Assembly (NCBI RefSeq): GCF_003151075.1
Contig: NZ_CP029482.1
Span: forward strand, 6,138,001-6,202,000
DNA: 64,000 bases
Direction of reading: 5' to 3'
Origin: Pseudomonas sp. 31-12
GTDB taxonomy: Bacteria > Pseudomonadota > Gammaproteobacteria > Pseudomonadales > Pseudomonadaceae
The translations under genes were made by a program, and so were the position numbers. How positions within the stretch are numbered: position 1 is the stretch's first letter; every line of letters begins with the position of its first letter. Under the pieces are notes generated by a model that did no database searches, was not told the DNA's origin, and was given only the letters and a program-made list of their open reading frames with translations. Below are positions 54,366 to 64,000 of the stretch, in pieces.

Positions 54366-54803
54366 TTATTCCTCGAACTTGCCGCCAGCTGCTTCGATAG
54401 CCGCACGCGCACCTTTGGTGGCGCCGATTCCCTTTCCGATGGTAACAGCGCGAGTAACTTCGCCGGACAGCATGATTTTCACACGCTGTACGTTGACGTT
54501 GATCACGTTGGCATCTTTCAGAGACTGCACAGTGACGATGTCGCCTTCCACTTTAGCCAGCTCGGACAAACGCACTTCTGCGCGATCCATGGCTTTCAGG
54601 GAAACGAAACCGAACTTCGGCAGGCGACGATGCAGCGGCTGTTGACCGCCTTCAAAGCCTGGAGCAATGGTGCCACCGGAGCGGGAGGACTGACCTTTGT
54701 GGCCACGGCCACCGGTCTTGCCCAAACCACTACCGATACCACGGCCCGGACGATGCTTTTCGCGACGGGAACCCGGCGCTGGACTCAGATCATTGAGTTT
54801 CAT
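54366..54803 (-). CDS. rplO: 50S ribosomal protein L15
   Basis: 145 residues: [38 protein letters not shown], a glycine/basic N-terminal arm that winds through the 50S core, and the C-terminal [25 protein letters not shown]. Three bases after rpmD. Confidence 0.98.
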   Translation of the reverse strand: MKLNDLSPAPGSRREKHRPGRGIGSGLGKTGGRGHKGQSSRSGGTIAPGFEGGQQPLHRRLPKFGFVSLKAMDRAEVRLSELAKVEGDIVTVQSLKDANVINVNVQRVKIMLSGEVTRAVTIGKGIGATKGARAAIEAAGGKFEE

Positions 54804-54806
54804 CGA

Positions 54807-54983
54807 TTAACCCTCGACACGCAGCATGTAGTAAGCCTTGTTGATCATCCCGCGATTCTCGGGAGTATCAAGTACTTCTACAGTGTGACCGATGCGACGC
54901 AGACCCAGACCCTTAACGCACAGTTTGTGGTTAGGGATGCGGCCGGTCATGCTTTTGATCAGCGTAACTTTAACGGTAGCCAT
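54807..54983 (-). CDS. rpmD: 50S ribosomal protein L30
   Basis: 58 residues, [30 protein letters not shown]...[13 protein letters not shown], the short bacterial L30. Start two bases after the rpsE stop. Recognised by hand because of its length. Confidence 0.97.
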   Translation of the reverse strand: MATVKVTLIKSMTGRIPNHKLCVKGLGLRRIGHTVEVLDTPENRGMINKAYYMLRVEG

Positions 54984-54985
54984 GA

Positions 54986-55486
54986 TCAGAAGATCTCCTT
55001 GACGCTTTTGCCACGCTTGGCGGCAATGGATTCAGGAGACTGCATAGCTTTCAAACCTTTGAAAGTGGCGTGAACCACGTTTACCGGGTTAGTCGAGCCG
55101 TAGCACTTGGCCAGAACGTTCTGAACGCCAGCAACTTCGAGGACAGCACGCATAGCGCCGCCAGCGATGATACCGGTACCTTCAGATGCAGGCTGCATGT
55201 ACACCTTCGAAGCGCCGTGACCGGACTTCATTGCGTACTGCAGAGTGGTGCCGTTCAGATCAACTTGGATCATGTTGCGGCGAGCAGCTTCCATTGCCTT
55301 CTGGATCGCAGCAGGCACTTCACGTGACTTGCCACGGCCGAAGCCAACACGCCCTTTACCATCACCAACCACGGTCAACGCGGTGAAAGTGAAGATACGG
55401 CCGCCTTTTACGGTTTTGGCTACGCGGTTAACTTGAACCAGCTTCTCAATGTAGCCTTCGTCGCGCTTTTGGTCGTTATTTGACAT
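54986..55486 (-). CDS. rpsE: 30S ribosomal protein S5
   Basis: 166 residues with the double-stranded RNA-binding domain [48 protein letters not shown]5 is needed for decoding fidelity; mutations here cause spectinomycin resistance (loop near KTVKGG). Between rplR and rpmD. Confidence 0.98.
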   Translation of the reverse strand: MSNNDQKRDEGYIEKLVQVNRVAKTVKGGRIFTFTALTVVGDGKGRVGFGRGKSREVPAAIQKAMEAARRNMIQVDLNGTTLQYAMKSGHGASKVYMQPASEGTGIIAGGAMRAVLEVAGVQNVLAKCYGSTNPVNVVHATFKGLKAMQSPESIAAKRGKSVKEIF

Positions 55487-55489
55487 AAC

Positions 55490-55840
55490 TTAGAACTCCA
55501 GCCCAGCTTCACGAGCAGCATCAGCCAGCGCCTTGACGCGGCCGTGGTACTTGAAGCCAGAGCGGTCGAAAGCCACCTGCGAGACGCCAGCGGCTTTAGC
55601 ACGCGTAGCGACCAGCTGGCCAACCTTAGTGGCCGCGTCGATGTTGCCAGTGGCGCCATCACGCAGTTCTTTATCCAAAGTCGAGGCAGATGCCAGGACT
55701 TTGTTGCCGTCGGCCGAAATGACCTGGGCGTAGATGTGCTGCGACGAGCGGAACACGCAGAGACGCACGACTTCGAGTTCGTGCATTTTCAGGCGTGCTT
55801 TGCGAGCGCGACGCAGTCGAGTAACTTTTTTGTCGGTCAT
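55490..55840 (-). CDS. rplR: 50S ribosomal protein L18
   Basis: 116 residues; [47 protein letters not shown], a 5S rRNA-binding protein. Three bases before rpsE. Confidence 0.98.
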   Translation of the reverse strand: MTDKKVTRLRRARKARLKMHELEVVRLCVFRSSQHIYAQVISADGNKVLASASTLDKELRDGATGNIDAATKVGQLVATRAKAAGVSQVAFDRSGFKYHGRVKALADAAREAGLEF

Positions 55841-55850
55841 TTGCTATGCC

Positions 55851-56384
55851 CTACTTCTTCTTGGCTTCTTTACGACGGACGACTTCGTCCGCGTAGCGCA
55901 CACCTTTGCCTTTGTACGGCTCTGGTGGACGGAAGTCGCGGATCTCGGCGGCCACTTGACCTACCAGCTGCTTATCGATGCCCTTGATCAGGATATCGGT
56001 CTGGCTAGGAGTCTCAGCGGTGATGCCTTCCGGCAGTTCATAATCCACTGGGTGCGAGAAGCCAAGAGCCAGGTTCAGCACTGTGCCTTTTGCTTGCGCT
56101 TTGTAACCAACACCGACCAGCTGGAGCTTGCGCTCGAAGCCTTGGCTTACGCCTTGGACCATGTTGTTTACCAACGCACGAGTGGTACCAGCCATTGCGC
56201 GAGTTTGTTGATCGCCATTGCGAGCAGCGAAACGCAGCTCACCAGCTTCTTCAACGATCTCAACGGACGAATGGATGTTCAGTTCGAGAGTGCCCTTGGC
56301 ACCCTTCACCGAAAGCTGTTGGCCTGCGAATTTTACTTCGACACCGGCTGGCAGCTTAACGGGGTTCTTAGCGACGCGTGACAT
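55851..56384 (-). CDS. rplF: 50S ribosomal protein L6
   Basis: 177 residues with two homologous halves, [28 protein letters not shown] and the C-terminal [41 protein letters not shown], near the factor-binding site. 10 bases before rplR. Confidence 0.98.
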   Translation of the reverse strand: MSRVAKNPVKLPAGVEVKFAGQQLSVKGAKGTLELNIHSSVEIVEEAGELRFAARNGDQQTRAMAGTTRALVNNMVQGVSQGFERKLQLVGVGYKAQAKGTVLNLALGFSHPVDYELPEGITAETPSQTDILIKGIDKQLVGQVAAEIRDFRPPEPYKGKGVRYADEVVRRKEAKKK

Positions 56385-56396
56385 GCTTATCCCCCC

Positions 56397-56789
56397 TTAG
56401 AACACAGTGCAAAGAACTTCGCCGCCGACACCGGCAGCGCGCGCAGCACGATCCGTCATCACACCTTTGTTGGTGGAGACGATAGACACACCGAGACCGC
56501 CACGAACTTTTGGCAGATCATCGACGGACTTGTACTGACGCAGGCCTGGACGGCTAACGCGCTTGACTTCCTCGATGACCGGACGGCCTTCGAAGTACTT
56601 CAGCTCGATGGACAGCAGTGGTTTGATTTCGCTGCTGATCTGATAACCCGCAATGTAACCTTCGTCCTTCAGGACTTTGGCAACAGCTACCTTCAAAGTA
56701 GAAGATGGCATGCTTACGACGGACTTTTCAGCCATCTGGGCATTACGGATTCGAGTTAGCATGTCCGCTAACGGGTCCTGCATACTCAT
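56397..56789 (-). CDS. rpsH: 30S ribosomal protein S8
   Basis: 130 residues; [46 protein letters not shown] and the [31 protein letters not shown] tail. S8 organises the central domain of 16S rRNA and is the autoregulator of the spc operon in E. coli. It stands behind its own promoter and a 90-base leader. Confidence 0.98.
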   Translation of the reverse strand: MSMQDPLADMLTRIRNAQMAEKSVVSMPSSTLKVAVAKVLKDEGYIAGYQISSEIKPLLSIELKYFEGRPVIEEVKRVSRPGLRQYKSVDDLPKVRGGLGVSIVSTNKGVMTDRAARAAGVGGEVLCTVF

Positions 56790-56817
56790 GGGCTAGACGC
56801 TCCTAATACAAAAAAAT

Positions 56818-56831
56818 TAGCCTTGCGGCTA
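56818..56831 (-). promoter_or_regulatory. Leader hairpin with U tract before rpsH
   Basis: On the minus strand TAGCC-GCAA-GGCTA, a 5-pair stem with GNRA-type tetraloop, then A and T7, about 20 bases before the rpsH ribosome site AGGAG. It could be an attenuator or a binding site for a ribosomal protein. Confidence 0.45.
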
Positions 56832-56887
56832 CTACTTGTCGCCGAGGACATCCATGCGAAAAAAGCACGGGCTCAGGCGAGCCGGGT

Positions 56888-56916
56888 ATTCTAGACACAC
56901 CCCACAAATGAATCAA
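56888..56916 (-). promoter_or_regulatory. Internal sigma70 promoter before rpsH
   Basis: On the minus strand TTGATT (56916-56911), 17 bases, TAGAAT (56893-56888). The -35 hexamer lies in the 3' arm of the hairpin 56910-56937. It would drive rpsH to secY/rpmJ separately from the S10 promoter. Confidence 0.72.
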
Positions 56917-56937
56917 GCCCCAAAAGGGGCTTGATTC
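56910..56937 (-). other. Hairpin in the rpsN-rpsH gap
   Basis: GAATCAAGCCCC-TTTT-GGGGCTTGATTC, a perfect 12-pair stem with a 4-base loop, inside the 209-base gap that splits the spc operon. The following ATTTG is not a real U tract, so termination is uncertain. Confidence 0.75.
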
Positions 56938-56998
56938 AAGTTCAAGGTCACCGGCGGTCAGGATCTTGCGATTCCGACCGTCGAGACTTTGACAGTGC

Positions 56999-57304
56999 TT
57001 ACCAGCTGGCTTTAACCAGACCAGGTACGTCACCACGCATTGCAGCTTCACGCAGTTTGTTACGGCCGAGGCCGAACTTGCGGTAAACGCCGTGTGGACG
57101 ACCGGTCAGGCGGCAGCGGTTACGCATGCGCGAGGCGCTTGCGTCACGTGGCTGCTTCTGCAGAGCTACTGTAGCTTCCCAACGCGCTTCTGGACTTGCG
57201 TTCAGATCAACGATGATAGCTTTCAGTGCTGCACGCTTTTTGGCGTACTTGGCAACCGTGAGCTGACGCTTCAGCTCGCGGTTTTTCATGCTCATCTTGG
57301 CCAT
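56999..57304 (-). CDS. rpsN: 30S ribosomal protein S14
   Basis: 101 residues; [27 protein letters not shown] and [43 protein letters not shown]. It is the long zinc-free (C-) form. ATG 57304 is the family start; the frame is open upstream. 13 bases after rplE. Confidence 0.98.
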   Translation of the reverse strand: MAKMSMKNRELKRQLTVAKYAKKRAALKAIIVDLNASPEARWEATVALQKQPRDASASRMRNRCRLTGRPHGVYRKFGLGRNKLREAAMRGDVPGLVKASW

Positions 57305-57317
57305 TTTCCTACTCCAA

Positions 57318-57857
57318 TCAGTTGCGGAACGGGAATTTGAAAGCACGCAGCAGAGCGCGACCTTCATCATCGTTCTTGGCAGTGGTGGTCAGGGTAATGT
57401 CCAGACCGCGGAGAGCATCGATCTTGTCGTAGTCGATTTCCGGGAAAATGATCTGCTCTTTAACGCCCATGCTGTAGTTACCACGACCATCGAAGGACTT
57501 GGCATTCAGGCCGCGGAAGTCGCGAACCCGAGGCAGGGAGATCGACAGCAGACGATCCAGGAATTCGTACATACGCTCACGGCGCAGAGTCACTTTGACG
57601 CCGATCGGCCAACCTTCACGGACTTTAAAGCCAGCGATGGATTTCCGAGCGTAAGTCACAACGACTTTCTGACCGGTGATCTTTTCCAGGTCAGCAACAG
57701 CGTGCTCGATGACTTTTTTGTCACCGACCGCTTCGCCCAGACCCATGTTCAGGGTGATTTTGGTAACGCGTGGAACTTCCATCACGTTCGAAAGCTTAAG
57801 TTCTTCCTTAAGCTTCGGTGCGATTTCCTTCCAGTAAATCTCTTTTAGTCGTGCCAT
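57318..57857 (-). CDS. rplE: 50S ribosomal protein L5
   Basis: 179 residues; [44 protein letters not shown] and [26 protein letters not shown]. It binds 5S rRNA and contacts P-site tRNA. In E. coli the S8 target for spc repression lies at the start of this gene. Confidence 0.98.
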   Translation of the reverse strand: MARLKEIYWKEIAPKLKEELKLSNVMEVPRVTKITLNMGLGEAVGDKKVIEHAVADLEKITGQKVVVTYARKSIAGFKVREGWPIGVKVTLRRERMYEFLDRLLSISLPRVRDFRGLNAKSFDGRGNYSMGVKEQIIFPEIDYDKIDALRGLDITLTTTAKNDDEGRALLRAFKFPFRN

Positions 57858-57877
57858 GGTCTTCTACCTAGCAGTGT

Positions 57878-58192
57878 TCAAGCATCAACCGCTTTTTGGG
57901 TCGACTTGAAGACACGAATTTTCTTGCCGTCTTCTACTTTGAAACCAACGCGGTCAGCCTTGTTGGTTTCGCCGTTGAAAATGGCGACGTTAGAAGCGTC
58001 CAGTGGAGCTTCTTTTTCGACGATACCGCCTTGTACGCCCGACATCGGGTTAGGCTTGGTATGACGCTTAACCAGGTTCAGACCACCAATAACCAGACGG
58101 TTATTAGCGAGAACCTTAAGCACCTTACCGCGCTTACCTTTGTCTTTGCCGGCGATCACGATGATCTCGTCGTCACGACGAATCTTTTGCAT
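57878..58192 (-). CDS. rplX: 50S ribosomal protein L24
   Basis: 104 residues with the KOW motif [41 protein letters not shown]. It starts 50S assembly by binding the 5' end of 23S rRNA. 20 bases before rplE. Confidence 0.98.
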   Translation of the reverse strand: MQKIRRDDEIIVIAGKDKGKRGKVLKVLANNRLVIGGLNLVKRHTKPNPMSGVQGGIVEKEAPLDASNVAIFNGETNKADRVGFKVEDGKKIRVFKSTQKAVDA

Positions 58193-58203
58193 GTCGGATC
58201 TCC

Positions 58204-58572
58204 TTACAGCACTTCTGGGGCGAGCGAGACGATCTTCATGAACTTCTCAGTACGAAGTTCACGGGTCACTGGCCCAAAGATACGGGTGCCGATCGGCTCT
58301 TGCTTGTTGTTCAGAAGAACAGCAGCGTTGCCATCAAAGCGGATAATGGAGCCATCAGCACGACGTACGCCGTGACGAGTGCGGACTACAACAGCAGTCA
58401 TCACTTGGCCTTTTTTCACTTTACCGCGAGGAATTGCTTCCTTCACGGTAACTTTGATGATGTCACCGATACCAGCGTAACGACGATGGGAGCCACCCAG
58501 CACCTTGATGCACATAACACGGCGAGCGCCGCTGTTATCGGCCACATCGAGCATGGATTGAGTCTGAATCAT
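58204..58572 (-). CDS. rplN: 50S ribosomal protein L14
   Basis: 122 residues; [55 protein letters not shown]. It forms the L14-L19 bridge to the 30S. First gene of the spc order, 23 bases after rpsQ, with no separate promoter that I can see. Confidence 0.98.
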   Translation of the reverse strand: MIQTQSMLDVADNSGARRVMCIKVLGGSHRRYAGIGDIIKVTVKEAIPRGKVKKGQVMTAVVVRTRHGVRRADGSIIRFDGNAAVLLNNKQEPIGTRIFGPVTRELRTEKFMKIVSLAPEVL

Positions 58573-58595
58573 ATAATTTCTCCGACCCCTAGTCC

Positions 58596-58862
58596 TTAGA
58601 CTTCCACAGCGCGTTCGAGAACATCAACCAGCGCCCAAGACTTGGTCTTGGCCAAAGGACGAGTTTCACGAATAGTGACTTTGTCGCCGATGTGGCACTG
58701 ATTGGTTTCGTCGTGCGCGTGCAGCTTAGTCGAACGCTTAACGTATTTACCGTAGATCGGGTGCTTAACGCGACGCTCGATCAGAACGGTGATGGTTTTG
58801 TCCATCTTGTCGCTGACAACACGGCCAGTCAGCGTACGGACAGTTTTTTCGGCTTCAGCCAT
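58596..58862 (-). CDS. rpsQ: 30S ribosomal protein S17
   Basis: 88 residues; [44 protein letters not shown], an early 16S rRNA-binding OB-fold protein. Two bases after rpmC. Confidence 0.98.
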   Translation of the reverse strand: MAEAEKTVRTLTGRVVSDKMDKTITVLIERRVKHPIYGKYVKRSTKLHAHDETNQCHIGDKVTIRETRPLAKTKSWALVDVLERAVEV

Positions 58863-58864
58863 GA

Positions 58865-59056
58865 TTACTTACCTGCCTGCTGGTTGAGCACAGTCTTCAC
58901 GCGAGCGATGTCACGCTTAACTTGCGAGAGCAGATGAGACTGCCCCAACTGGCCAGTTGCTTTCTGCATACGCAGATTGAACTGGTCGCGCAGCAAGCCG
59001 AGCAGTTGCTCGTTCAGCTGCTGTGCGGATTTTTCACGAAGTTCATTCGCTTTCAT
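58865..59056 (-). CDS. rpmC: 50S ribosomal protein L29
   Basis: 63 residues, [31 protein letters not shown], two helices at the exit tunnel. Start 59056 shares a base with the rplP stop (TGATG); a GTG codon one position upstream is a less likely start. Confidence 0.97.
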
Positions 59057-59469
59057 CACATCACCGTCCGTTTAACAAAGGCGGTGGCGAGCGGCAGCTT
59101 TGCAGCAGCCAGGGCAAAAGCCTCACGCGCCAGCTCTTCAGAAACACCCTCGATTTCATACAGGACTTTGCCTGGCTGAATCTGGGCAACCCAGTACTCC
59201 ACACTACCCTTACCTTTACCCATCCGAACTTCGAGTGGCTTTTTGGAAATAGGCTTGTCCGGGAATACACGGATCCAGATCTTGCCGCCACGTTTAACGT
59301 GACGGGTCAGAGCACGACGCGCTGACTCGATCTGACGAGCGGTGAGACGACCACGAGCTACAGACTTCAGCGCGAACTCGCCGAAGCTGACTTTGCTACC
59401 GCGCTGAGCCAGACCACGGTTGTGGCCTGTCATCTGCTTGCGGAACTTCGTACGCTTTGGTTGCAACAT
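59056..59469 (-). CDS. rplP: 50S ribosomal protein L16
   Basis: 137 residues; [78 protein letters not shown]. It helps position A-site tRNA at the peptidyl transferase centre. 12 bases after rpsC. Confidence 0.98.
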
Positions 59470-59481
59470 TTGGCGTACCCC

Positions 59482-60168
59482 TTACTTAGCAGCTTTTTTA
59501 CGAGGCGCTGGTGCTTGTGGTTTCAGTTCTTCTTGGCGACCACCAATTACTTCGCCTTTGAAGATCCAAACCTTTACACCGATCACACCGTAAGTGGTGT
59601 GAGCTTCGTAGTTGGCATAGTCGATGTCGGCACGCAGGGTGTGCAGTGGCACACGACCTTCGCGATACCATTCAGTACGTGCGATTTCAGCACCGCCGAG
59701 ACGACCACTCACTTGGATTTTGATGCCTTTGGCACCAATGCGCATGGCGTTCTGTACAGCGCGCTTCATAGCGCGACGGAACATTACGCGACGCTCCAGC
59801 TGCTGAGCTACGCTCTGCGCAACCAACATACCGTCGAGTTCCGGCTTGCGGATTTCTTCGATATTGATGTGCACAGGCACACCCATTTGTTTGGTCAGGT
59901 CCTGACGCAGTTTCTCAACATCTTCACCTTTCTTCCCGATAACGATACCTGGACGAGCGGTGTGGATGGTGATACGTGCAGTTTGAGCCGGACGATGGAT
60001 ATCGATACGGCTTACGGACGCGCTTTTTAGTTTGTCTTGGAGATACTCACGCACCTTCAGATCAGCGAACAAATAGTCCGCATAAGTCCGACCGTCTGCG
60101 TACCAGACGGAGGTGTGTTCCTTGACGATTCCCAGGCGAATGCCAATGGGATGTACTTTCTGACCCAT
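59482..60168 (-). CDS. rpsC: 30S ribosomal protein S3
   Basis: 228 residues; [45 protein letters not shown] domain around [18 protein letters not shown], and lysine/proline-rich tail. It forms the mRNA entry site. ATG 60168 is the invariant start; the frame runs further upstream into rplV. Confidence 0.98.
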
Positions 60169-60181
60169 CTCTTCGACTCCG

Positions 60182-60514
60182 TTACTTGTCAGCAACCTTG
60201 ACAGTGATATGGCAAGACCGCTTGACGATGCGATCAGCACGGCCTTTGGCACGTGGCATGATTCGCTTCAGCGAACGCCCTTCGTTGACGAATACGGTGC
60301 TGACTTTGAGGTCATCAACGTCTGCGCCTTCGTTATGCTCGGCGTTGGCTACGGCCGACTCCAGCACTTTCTTCATGATCTCGGCGGCTTTCTTACTGCT
60401 GAAAGCCAACAGGTTGAGCGCTTCGCCCACCTTCTTCCCGCGGATCTGGTCGGCGACCAAGCGGGCTTTCTGGGCGGAGATTCGAGCGCCCGACAACTTA
60501 GCGGCTACTTCCAT
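60182..60514 (-). CDS. rplV: 50S ribosomal protein L22
   Basis: 110 residues; [61 protein letters not shown] and the extended loop [31 protein letters not shown] that lines the exit tunnel. Confidence 0.98.
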
Positions 60515-60527
60515 CGTTCCTTACCCC

Positions 60528-60803
60528 TTAACGCTTGGCTTTCTTGTCTGCCACGTGCCCACGATATGTGCGGGTACCGGCAAACTCGCCTAGTTTGTGG
60601 CCGACCATGTCTTCGTTCACGAGAACTGGAACATGTTGACGACCGTTATGAACTGCGATGGTCAGACCGACCATTTGTGGCAGGATCATCGAACGACGCG
60701 ACCAGGTTTTAACTGGTTTGCGATCGTTCTTTTCCGCCGCCACTTCGATCTTCTTCAGTAGGTGAAGATCAATAAAAGGACCTTTTTTCAGAGAACGTGG
60801 CAC
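60528..60803 (-). CDS. rpsS: 30S ribosomal protein S19
   Basis: 91 residues; [62 protein letters not shown]. It sits in the 30S head with S13. 13 bases before rplV. Confidence 0.98.
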   Translation of the reverse strand: MPRSLKKGPFIDLHLLKKIEVAAEKNDRKPVKTWSRRSMILPQMVGLTIAVHNGRQHVPVLVNEDMVGHKLGEFAGTRTYRGHVADKKAKR

Positions 60804-60819
60804 TGTCGTATCCCTCTAT

Positions 60820-61644
60820 TTACTTGCGACGACGGACGATCATTTTGTCGGTACGCTTATTACCACGAGTCTTCGCGCCCTTAGTCGGGAAGCCCCATGG
60901 CGATACCGGATGACGACCACCAGAGGTACGACCTTCACCACCACCATGTGGGTGGTCAACCGGGTTCATGGCAACACCACGAACGGTTGGGCGAACGCCA
61001 CGCCAGCGTTTGGCACCAGCTTTACCCAGCGAACGCAGGCTGTGCTCGGAGTTCGAGACTTCACCCAGGGTCGCGCGGCATTCAGCCAGCACTTTACGCA
61101 TCTCACCAGAACGCAGACGCAGGGTCACGTAGACACCTTCACGAGCGATCAGCTGAGCCGAAGCACCAGCGGAACGAGCGATCTGTGCGCCTTTACCTGG
61201 CTTCAATTCGATGCCGTGTACGGTGCTACCAACTGGAATGTTACGCAGTTGCAGAGCGTTGCCCGGCTTGATCGGCGCCAAGGCACCTGCGATCAGCTGG
61301 TCACCAGCACTCACGCCTTTAGGGGCGATGATGTAGCGACGCTCGCCATCTGCGTACAGCAGCAGAGCGATGTGAGCAGTACGGTTTGGATCGTATTCAA
61401 TACGCTCGACAGTGGCAGAGATGCCATCTTTGTCGTTGCGACGGAAATCGACCAGACGATAATGCTGCTTATGGCCACCACCGATGTGACGAGTGGTAAT
61501 GCGACCATTGTTGTTACGACCACCAGTCTTCGATTTTTTCTCGAGCAGCGGTGCGTGAGGAGCGCCTTTATGCAGCTCCTGGTTGACCACCTTGACCACA
61601 AAACGGCGGCCAGGGGAAGTCGGTTTGCATTTAACGATTGCCAT
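60820..61644 (-). CDS. rplB: 50S ribosomal protein L2
   Basis: 274 residues; [63 protein letters not shown] and the [40 protein letters not shown] loop (with the catalytic-centre histidine) needed for peptidyl transfer. Confidence 0.99.
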   Translation of the reverse strand: MAIVKCKPTSPGRRFVVKVVNQELHKGAPHAPLLEKKSKTGGRNNNGRITTRHIGGGHKQHYRLVDFRRNDKDGISATVERIEYDPNRTAHIALLLYADGERRYIIAPKGVSAGDQLIAGALAPIKPGNALQLRNIPVGSTVHGIELKPGKGAQIARSAGASAQLIAREGVYVTLRLRSGEMRKVLAECRATLGEVSNSEHSLRSLGKAGAKRWRGVRPTVRGVAMNPVDHPHGGGEGRTSGGRHPVSPWGFPTKGAKTRGNKRTDKMIVRRRK

Positions 61645-61658
61645 GATGCACCCCTTCC

Positions 61659-61958
61659 TTACTCAGCACTGCTGCTGAAATCGAGATCTTGGCCTGGCTG
61701 AAGGGAGATAACTGCCTTCTTCCAGTCATTACGCTTGCCCAGACCGCGAGCAGTGCGCTTGCTCTTACCCAGAACATTCAGGGTAGTAACACGCTCTACT
61801 TTCACGCTGAACAGGCTTTCGACGGCCTTCTTGATTTCCAGCTTGGTTGCGTCAGTTGCAACCTTGAAAACGAACTGGCCTTTCTTGTCAGCCAGAACCG
61901 TAGCCTTCTCGGAAACGTGCGGGCCAAGCAGAACTTTAAATACGCGTTCCTGGTTCAT
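61659..61958 (-). CDS. rplW: 50S ribosomal protein L23
   Basis: 99 residues; [60 protein letters not shown]. It is a docking site for trigger factor and SRP at the tunnel exit. Overlaps rplD by 4 bases. Confidence 0.98.
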
Positions 61959-62557
61959 CCCAGCAGCTCCTCGAATTTCTTCACGGCCGACACGGTGATC
62001 AACACCTTGTCGTATGCGATCAGACTAACTGGATCGGAACCTTGCACGTCACGTACATCAACGTGTGGCAGGTTACGAGCAGCCAGGTACAGGTTCTGAT
62101 CAACTACTTCAGACACGATCAAGACGTCAGTCAGGCCCATGCCGGTCAGTTTGTTCAGCAGATCTTTGGTCTTCGGTGCATCAACAGCGAAGTCCTGAAC
62201 CACAACCAGACGATCAGTACGCACCAGCTCAGCAAGGATGGAACGCATTGCTGCGCGATACATCTTCTTGTTCAGCTTCTGGGTGTGATCCTGAGGACGA
62301 GCTGCGAAAGTGGTACCGCCGCCACGCCAGATTGGGCTACGGATAGTACCGGCACGAGCACGGCCAGTACCTTTCTGACGCCATGGGCGCTTACCGCCAC
62401 CACGAACGTCGGAACGGGTCTTTTGCTGCTTGCTACCTTGACGGCCGCCGGCCATGTAGGCCACGACTGCTTGGTGAACCAGCGTCTCGTTGAATTCGCC
62501 GCCAAATGTCAGTTCGGAAACTTCGATCGCTTGAGCGTCATTTACATTTAATTGCAT
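61955..62557 (-). CDS. rplD: 50S ribosomal protein L4
   Basis: 200 residues; [81 protein letters not shown], the tunnel-lining loop. In E. coli L4 also represses the S10 operon through its leader. 12 bases after rplC. Confidence 0.98.
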
Positions 62558-62569
62558 GTCAGCTTCCCC

Positions 62570-63205
62570 TTAACCGCGAGCCTTGGCTGCTGGACGTACA
62601 ACCAAGTTGCCGCCAGTAGCGCCAGGAACAGCGCCCTTGACCAACAACAGATTGCGTTCAGCGTCCACGCGCACTACTTCGAGGGACTGCACGGTCACGC
62701 GCTCAGCGCCCATATGACCGGACATTTTTTTGCCCTTGAATACACGACCAGGAGTCTGGCACTGGCCGATAGAGCCTGGAACGCGGTGGGACACGGAGTT
62801 ACCGTGGGTATTATCTTGCCCGCGGAAGTTCCAACGCTTGATCGTACCCTGGAAGCCTTTACCCTTGGACTGACCGGTTACATCAACCAGTTGACCAGCG
62901 GCGAAGATTTCAGCGTTGATCAGATCGCCGGCCTGGTACTCGCCTTCTTCAAGACGGAATTCCATTACGGTACGACCAGCGGCAACGTTCGCTTTAGCGA
63001 AGTGGCCAGCTTGAGCAGCTGTAACACGCGAAGCACGACGCTCGCCTACAGTGACTTGCACTGCACGATAGCCATCGGTCTCTTCAGTTTTGAACTGGGT
63101 GACGCGATTCGGCTCGATCTCAATGACCGTGACCGGAATGGAGACACCTTCTTCGGTGAAAATACGGGTCATACCGCATTTACGACCGACTACACCAATA
63201 GTCAT
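62570..63205 (-). CDS. rplC: 50S ribosomal protein L3
   Basis: 211 residues; [37 protein letters not shown] and the [50 protein letters not shown] loop at the peptidyl transferase centre. ATG 63205 is the family start; an upstream in-frame ATG (63238) adds an unusual leader ([11 protein letters not shown]). Confidence 0.97.
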   Translation of the reverse strand: MTIGVVGRKCGMTRIFTEEGVSIPVTVIEIEPNRVTQFKTEETDGYRAVQVTVGERRASRVTAAQAGHFAKANVAAGRTVMEFRLEEGEYQAGDLINAEIFAAGQLVDVTGQSKGKGFQGTIKRWNFRGQDNTHGNSVSHRVPGSIGQCQTPGRVFKGKKMSGHMGAERVTVQSLEVVRVDAERNLLLVKGAVPGATGGNLVVRPAAKARG

Positions 63206-63285
63206 GTTGTAAACCTCATGAGTGTACGGGGCTTTCACCCGCTATGGCCGCCCATTTCAGAGCGTTACACGACTAAGACCGAGTC

Positions 63286-63597
63286 TTAGCCGAGGCTGAT
63301 CTGTACTTCCACACCGGCCGCAAGATCAAGCTTCATAAGAGCATCAACGGTTTTATCCGTTGGCTGGACGATATCCAGAACGCGCTTATGAGTACGGATC
63401 TCGTACTGGTCACGCGCGTCTTTGTTGACGTGCGGGGAGACCAGAACGGTGAACCGCTCTTTACGGGTAGGCAGTGGAATTGGACCACGCACTTGAGCAC
63501 CAGTACGTTTCGCGGTTTCCACGATTTCCTGGGTGGATTGGTCGATCAGGCGATGGTCAAAAGCCTTCAACCTGATACGGATTTGCTGATTTTGCAT
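63286..63597 (-). CDS. rpsJ: 30S ribosomal protein S10
   Basis: 103 residues; [77 protein letters not shown]. Besides its place in the 30S head, S10 (NusE) pairs with NusB, also in this window, in antitermination. First gene of the S10 operon. Confidence 0.99.
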
Positions 63598-63659
63598 TGG
63601 ATTTCAGACTCCGGCTGCTATTCCCACCGAGCGCAATACGCCCGTTAAAAGGAGGCGCA

Positions 63660-63688
63660 ATTCTATAGACGCCCCATATAGGTGTCAA
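63660..63688 (-). promoter_or_regulatory. S10 operon sigma70 promoter
   Basis: On the minus strand TTGACA (63688-63683), 17 bases, TAGAAT (63665-63660), an almost perfect promoter. It begins seven bases after the tuf terminator hairpin and leaves a leader of about 55 bases before rpsJ. Confidence 0.82.
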
Positions 63689-63694
63689 CCCAAT

Positions 63695-63725
63695 AAAAAA
63701 GCCCCCGCTGAGCGGGGGCTTTTTC
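63695..63725 (-). terminator. Terminator after tuf
   Basis: GCCCCCGC-TGA-GCGGGGGC flanked by A5-6 and T5-6, 29 bases after the tuf stop on the minus strand. It separates tuf from the S10 operon. Confidence 0.94.
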
Positions 63726-63753
63726 AATTCATCAAAGCTTGCTCTAAAAGAGC

Positions 63754-64000
<247 letters not shown>

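Noticed and set aside
53589..55073. 494-residue plus-strand frame over secY, rplO and rpmD
   Set aside because: Covers three universal genes on the opposite strand; no ribosome site or recognisable protein.

Overview
The window is chromosomal DNA of a Pseudomonas, most likely of the P. fluorescens complex. The evidence is the gene order (riboflavin/thiamine block, DUF2796 zinc-type operon, ompW, then ssb-MFS-uvrA-ftnA-katA and the S10/spc/alpha ribosomal cluster, the same neighbours as in P. aeruginosa as I remember it), the high GC content, and many copies of the REP palindrome with core GTGGGAGCGGGCTTGC, typical of fluorescent pseudomonads. No tRNA, rRNA, phage, insertion sequence or CRISPR array was seen.

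Layout. 1-8186 (minus strand): a cobalamin-type binding protein (cut by the window edge), a small membrane protein, ribA, a PAAT-like solute-binding protein, and the chain nrdR-ribD-ribE-ribBA-ribH-nusB-thiL-pgpA, i.e. nearly all of riboflavin synthesis plus the last thiamine step. 8315-14232 (mostly plus): a YbaY-type lipoprotein, a methyltransferase, a CnoX/YbbN thioredoxin-TPR protein, and a four-gene DUF2796/ABC/FtsX/DUF3299 operon behind a Zur-like site. 14454-25616: ompW with an ANR-type promoter, two sugar-nucleotide reductase-like genes, the large helicase lhr, an MscS-type channel and an MFS transporter. 25825-29834: DUF72 plus a ybhP-clsB-ybhN cardiolipin cluster. 29957-33766: hydrolase/DUF3182 pair, a GlxA-type AraC regulator and a divergent cysteine hydrolase.

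33861-42488 (plus) is the most interesting region. It is an extended version of the E. coli yjfIJKLMC locus: DUF2170 protein with an added DNA-binding-like N-terminus, PspA/IM30 (ESCRT-III-like), an intact rhomboid protease, a K+ channel with an RCK domain, DUF2491, DUF350, a DUF1190 lipoprotein and a glutathionylspermidine-synthase-like ATP-grasp ligase, followed by an OsmC-YcaO fusion. It starts at a well-formed promoter bracketed by two CACGCGTG palindromes. I read it as a membrane-stress or membrane-remodelling system that combines a membrane scaffold, intramembrane proteolysis, ion flux and a peptide/amine ligase; its function is not established by the sequence.

42562-64000 is core genome: ssb, an MFS transporter, uvrA, ftnA, katA, then the complete alpha, spc and S10 ribosomal operons on the minus strand and the end of tuf. 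In three places of the ribosomal cluster (before rpsJ, rpsH and rpsM) a hairpin is followed at once by a sigma70 promoter with exact 17-base spacing, which suggests that the cluster is split into separately started transcription units.

REP-type repeats lie in almost every gap between operons in the first 36 kb and are absent from 36 to 64 kb.
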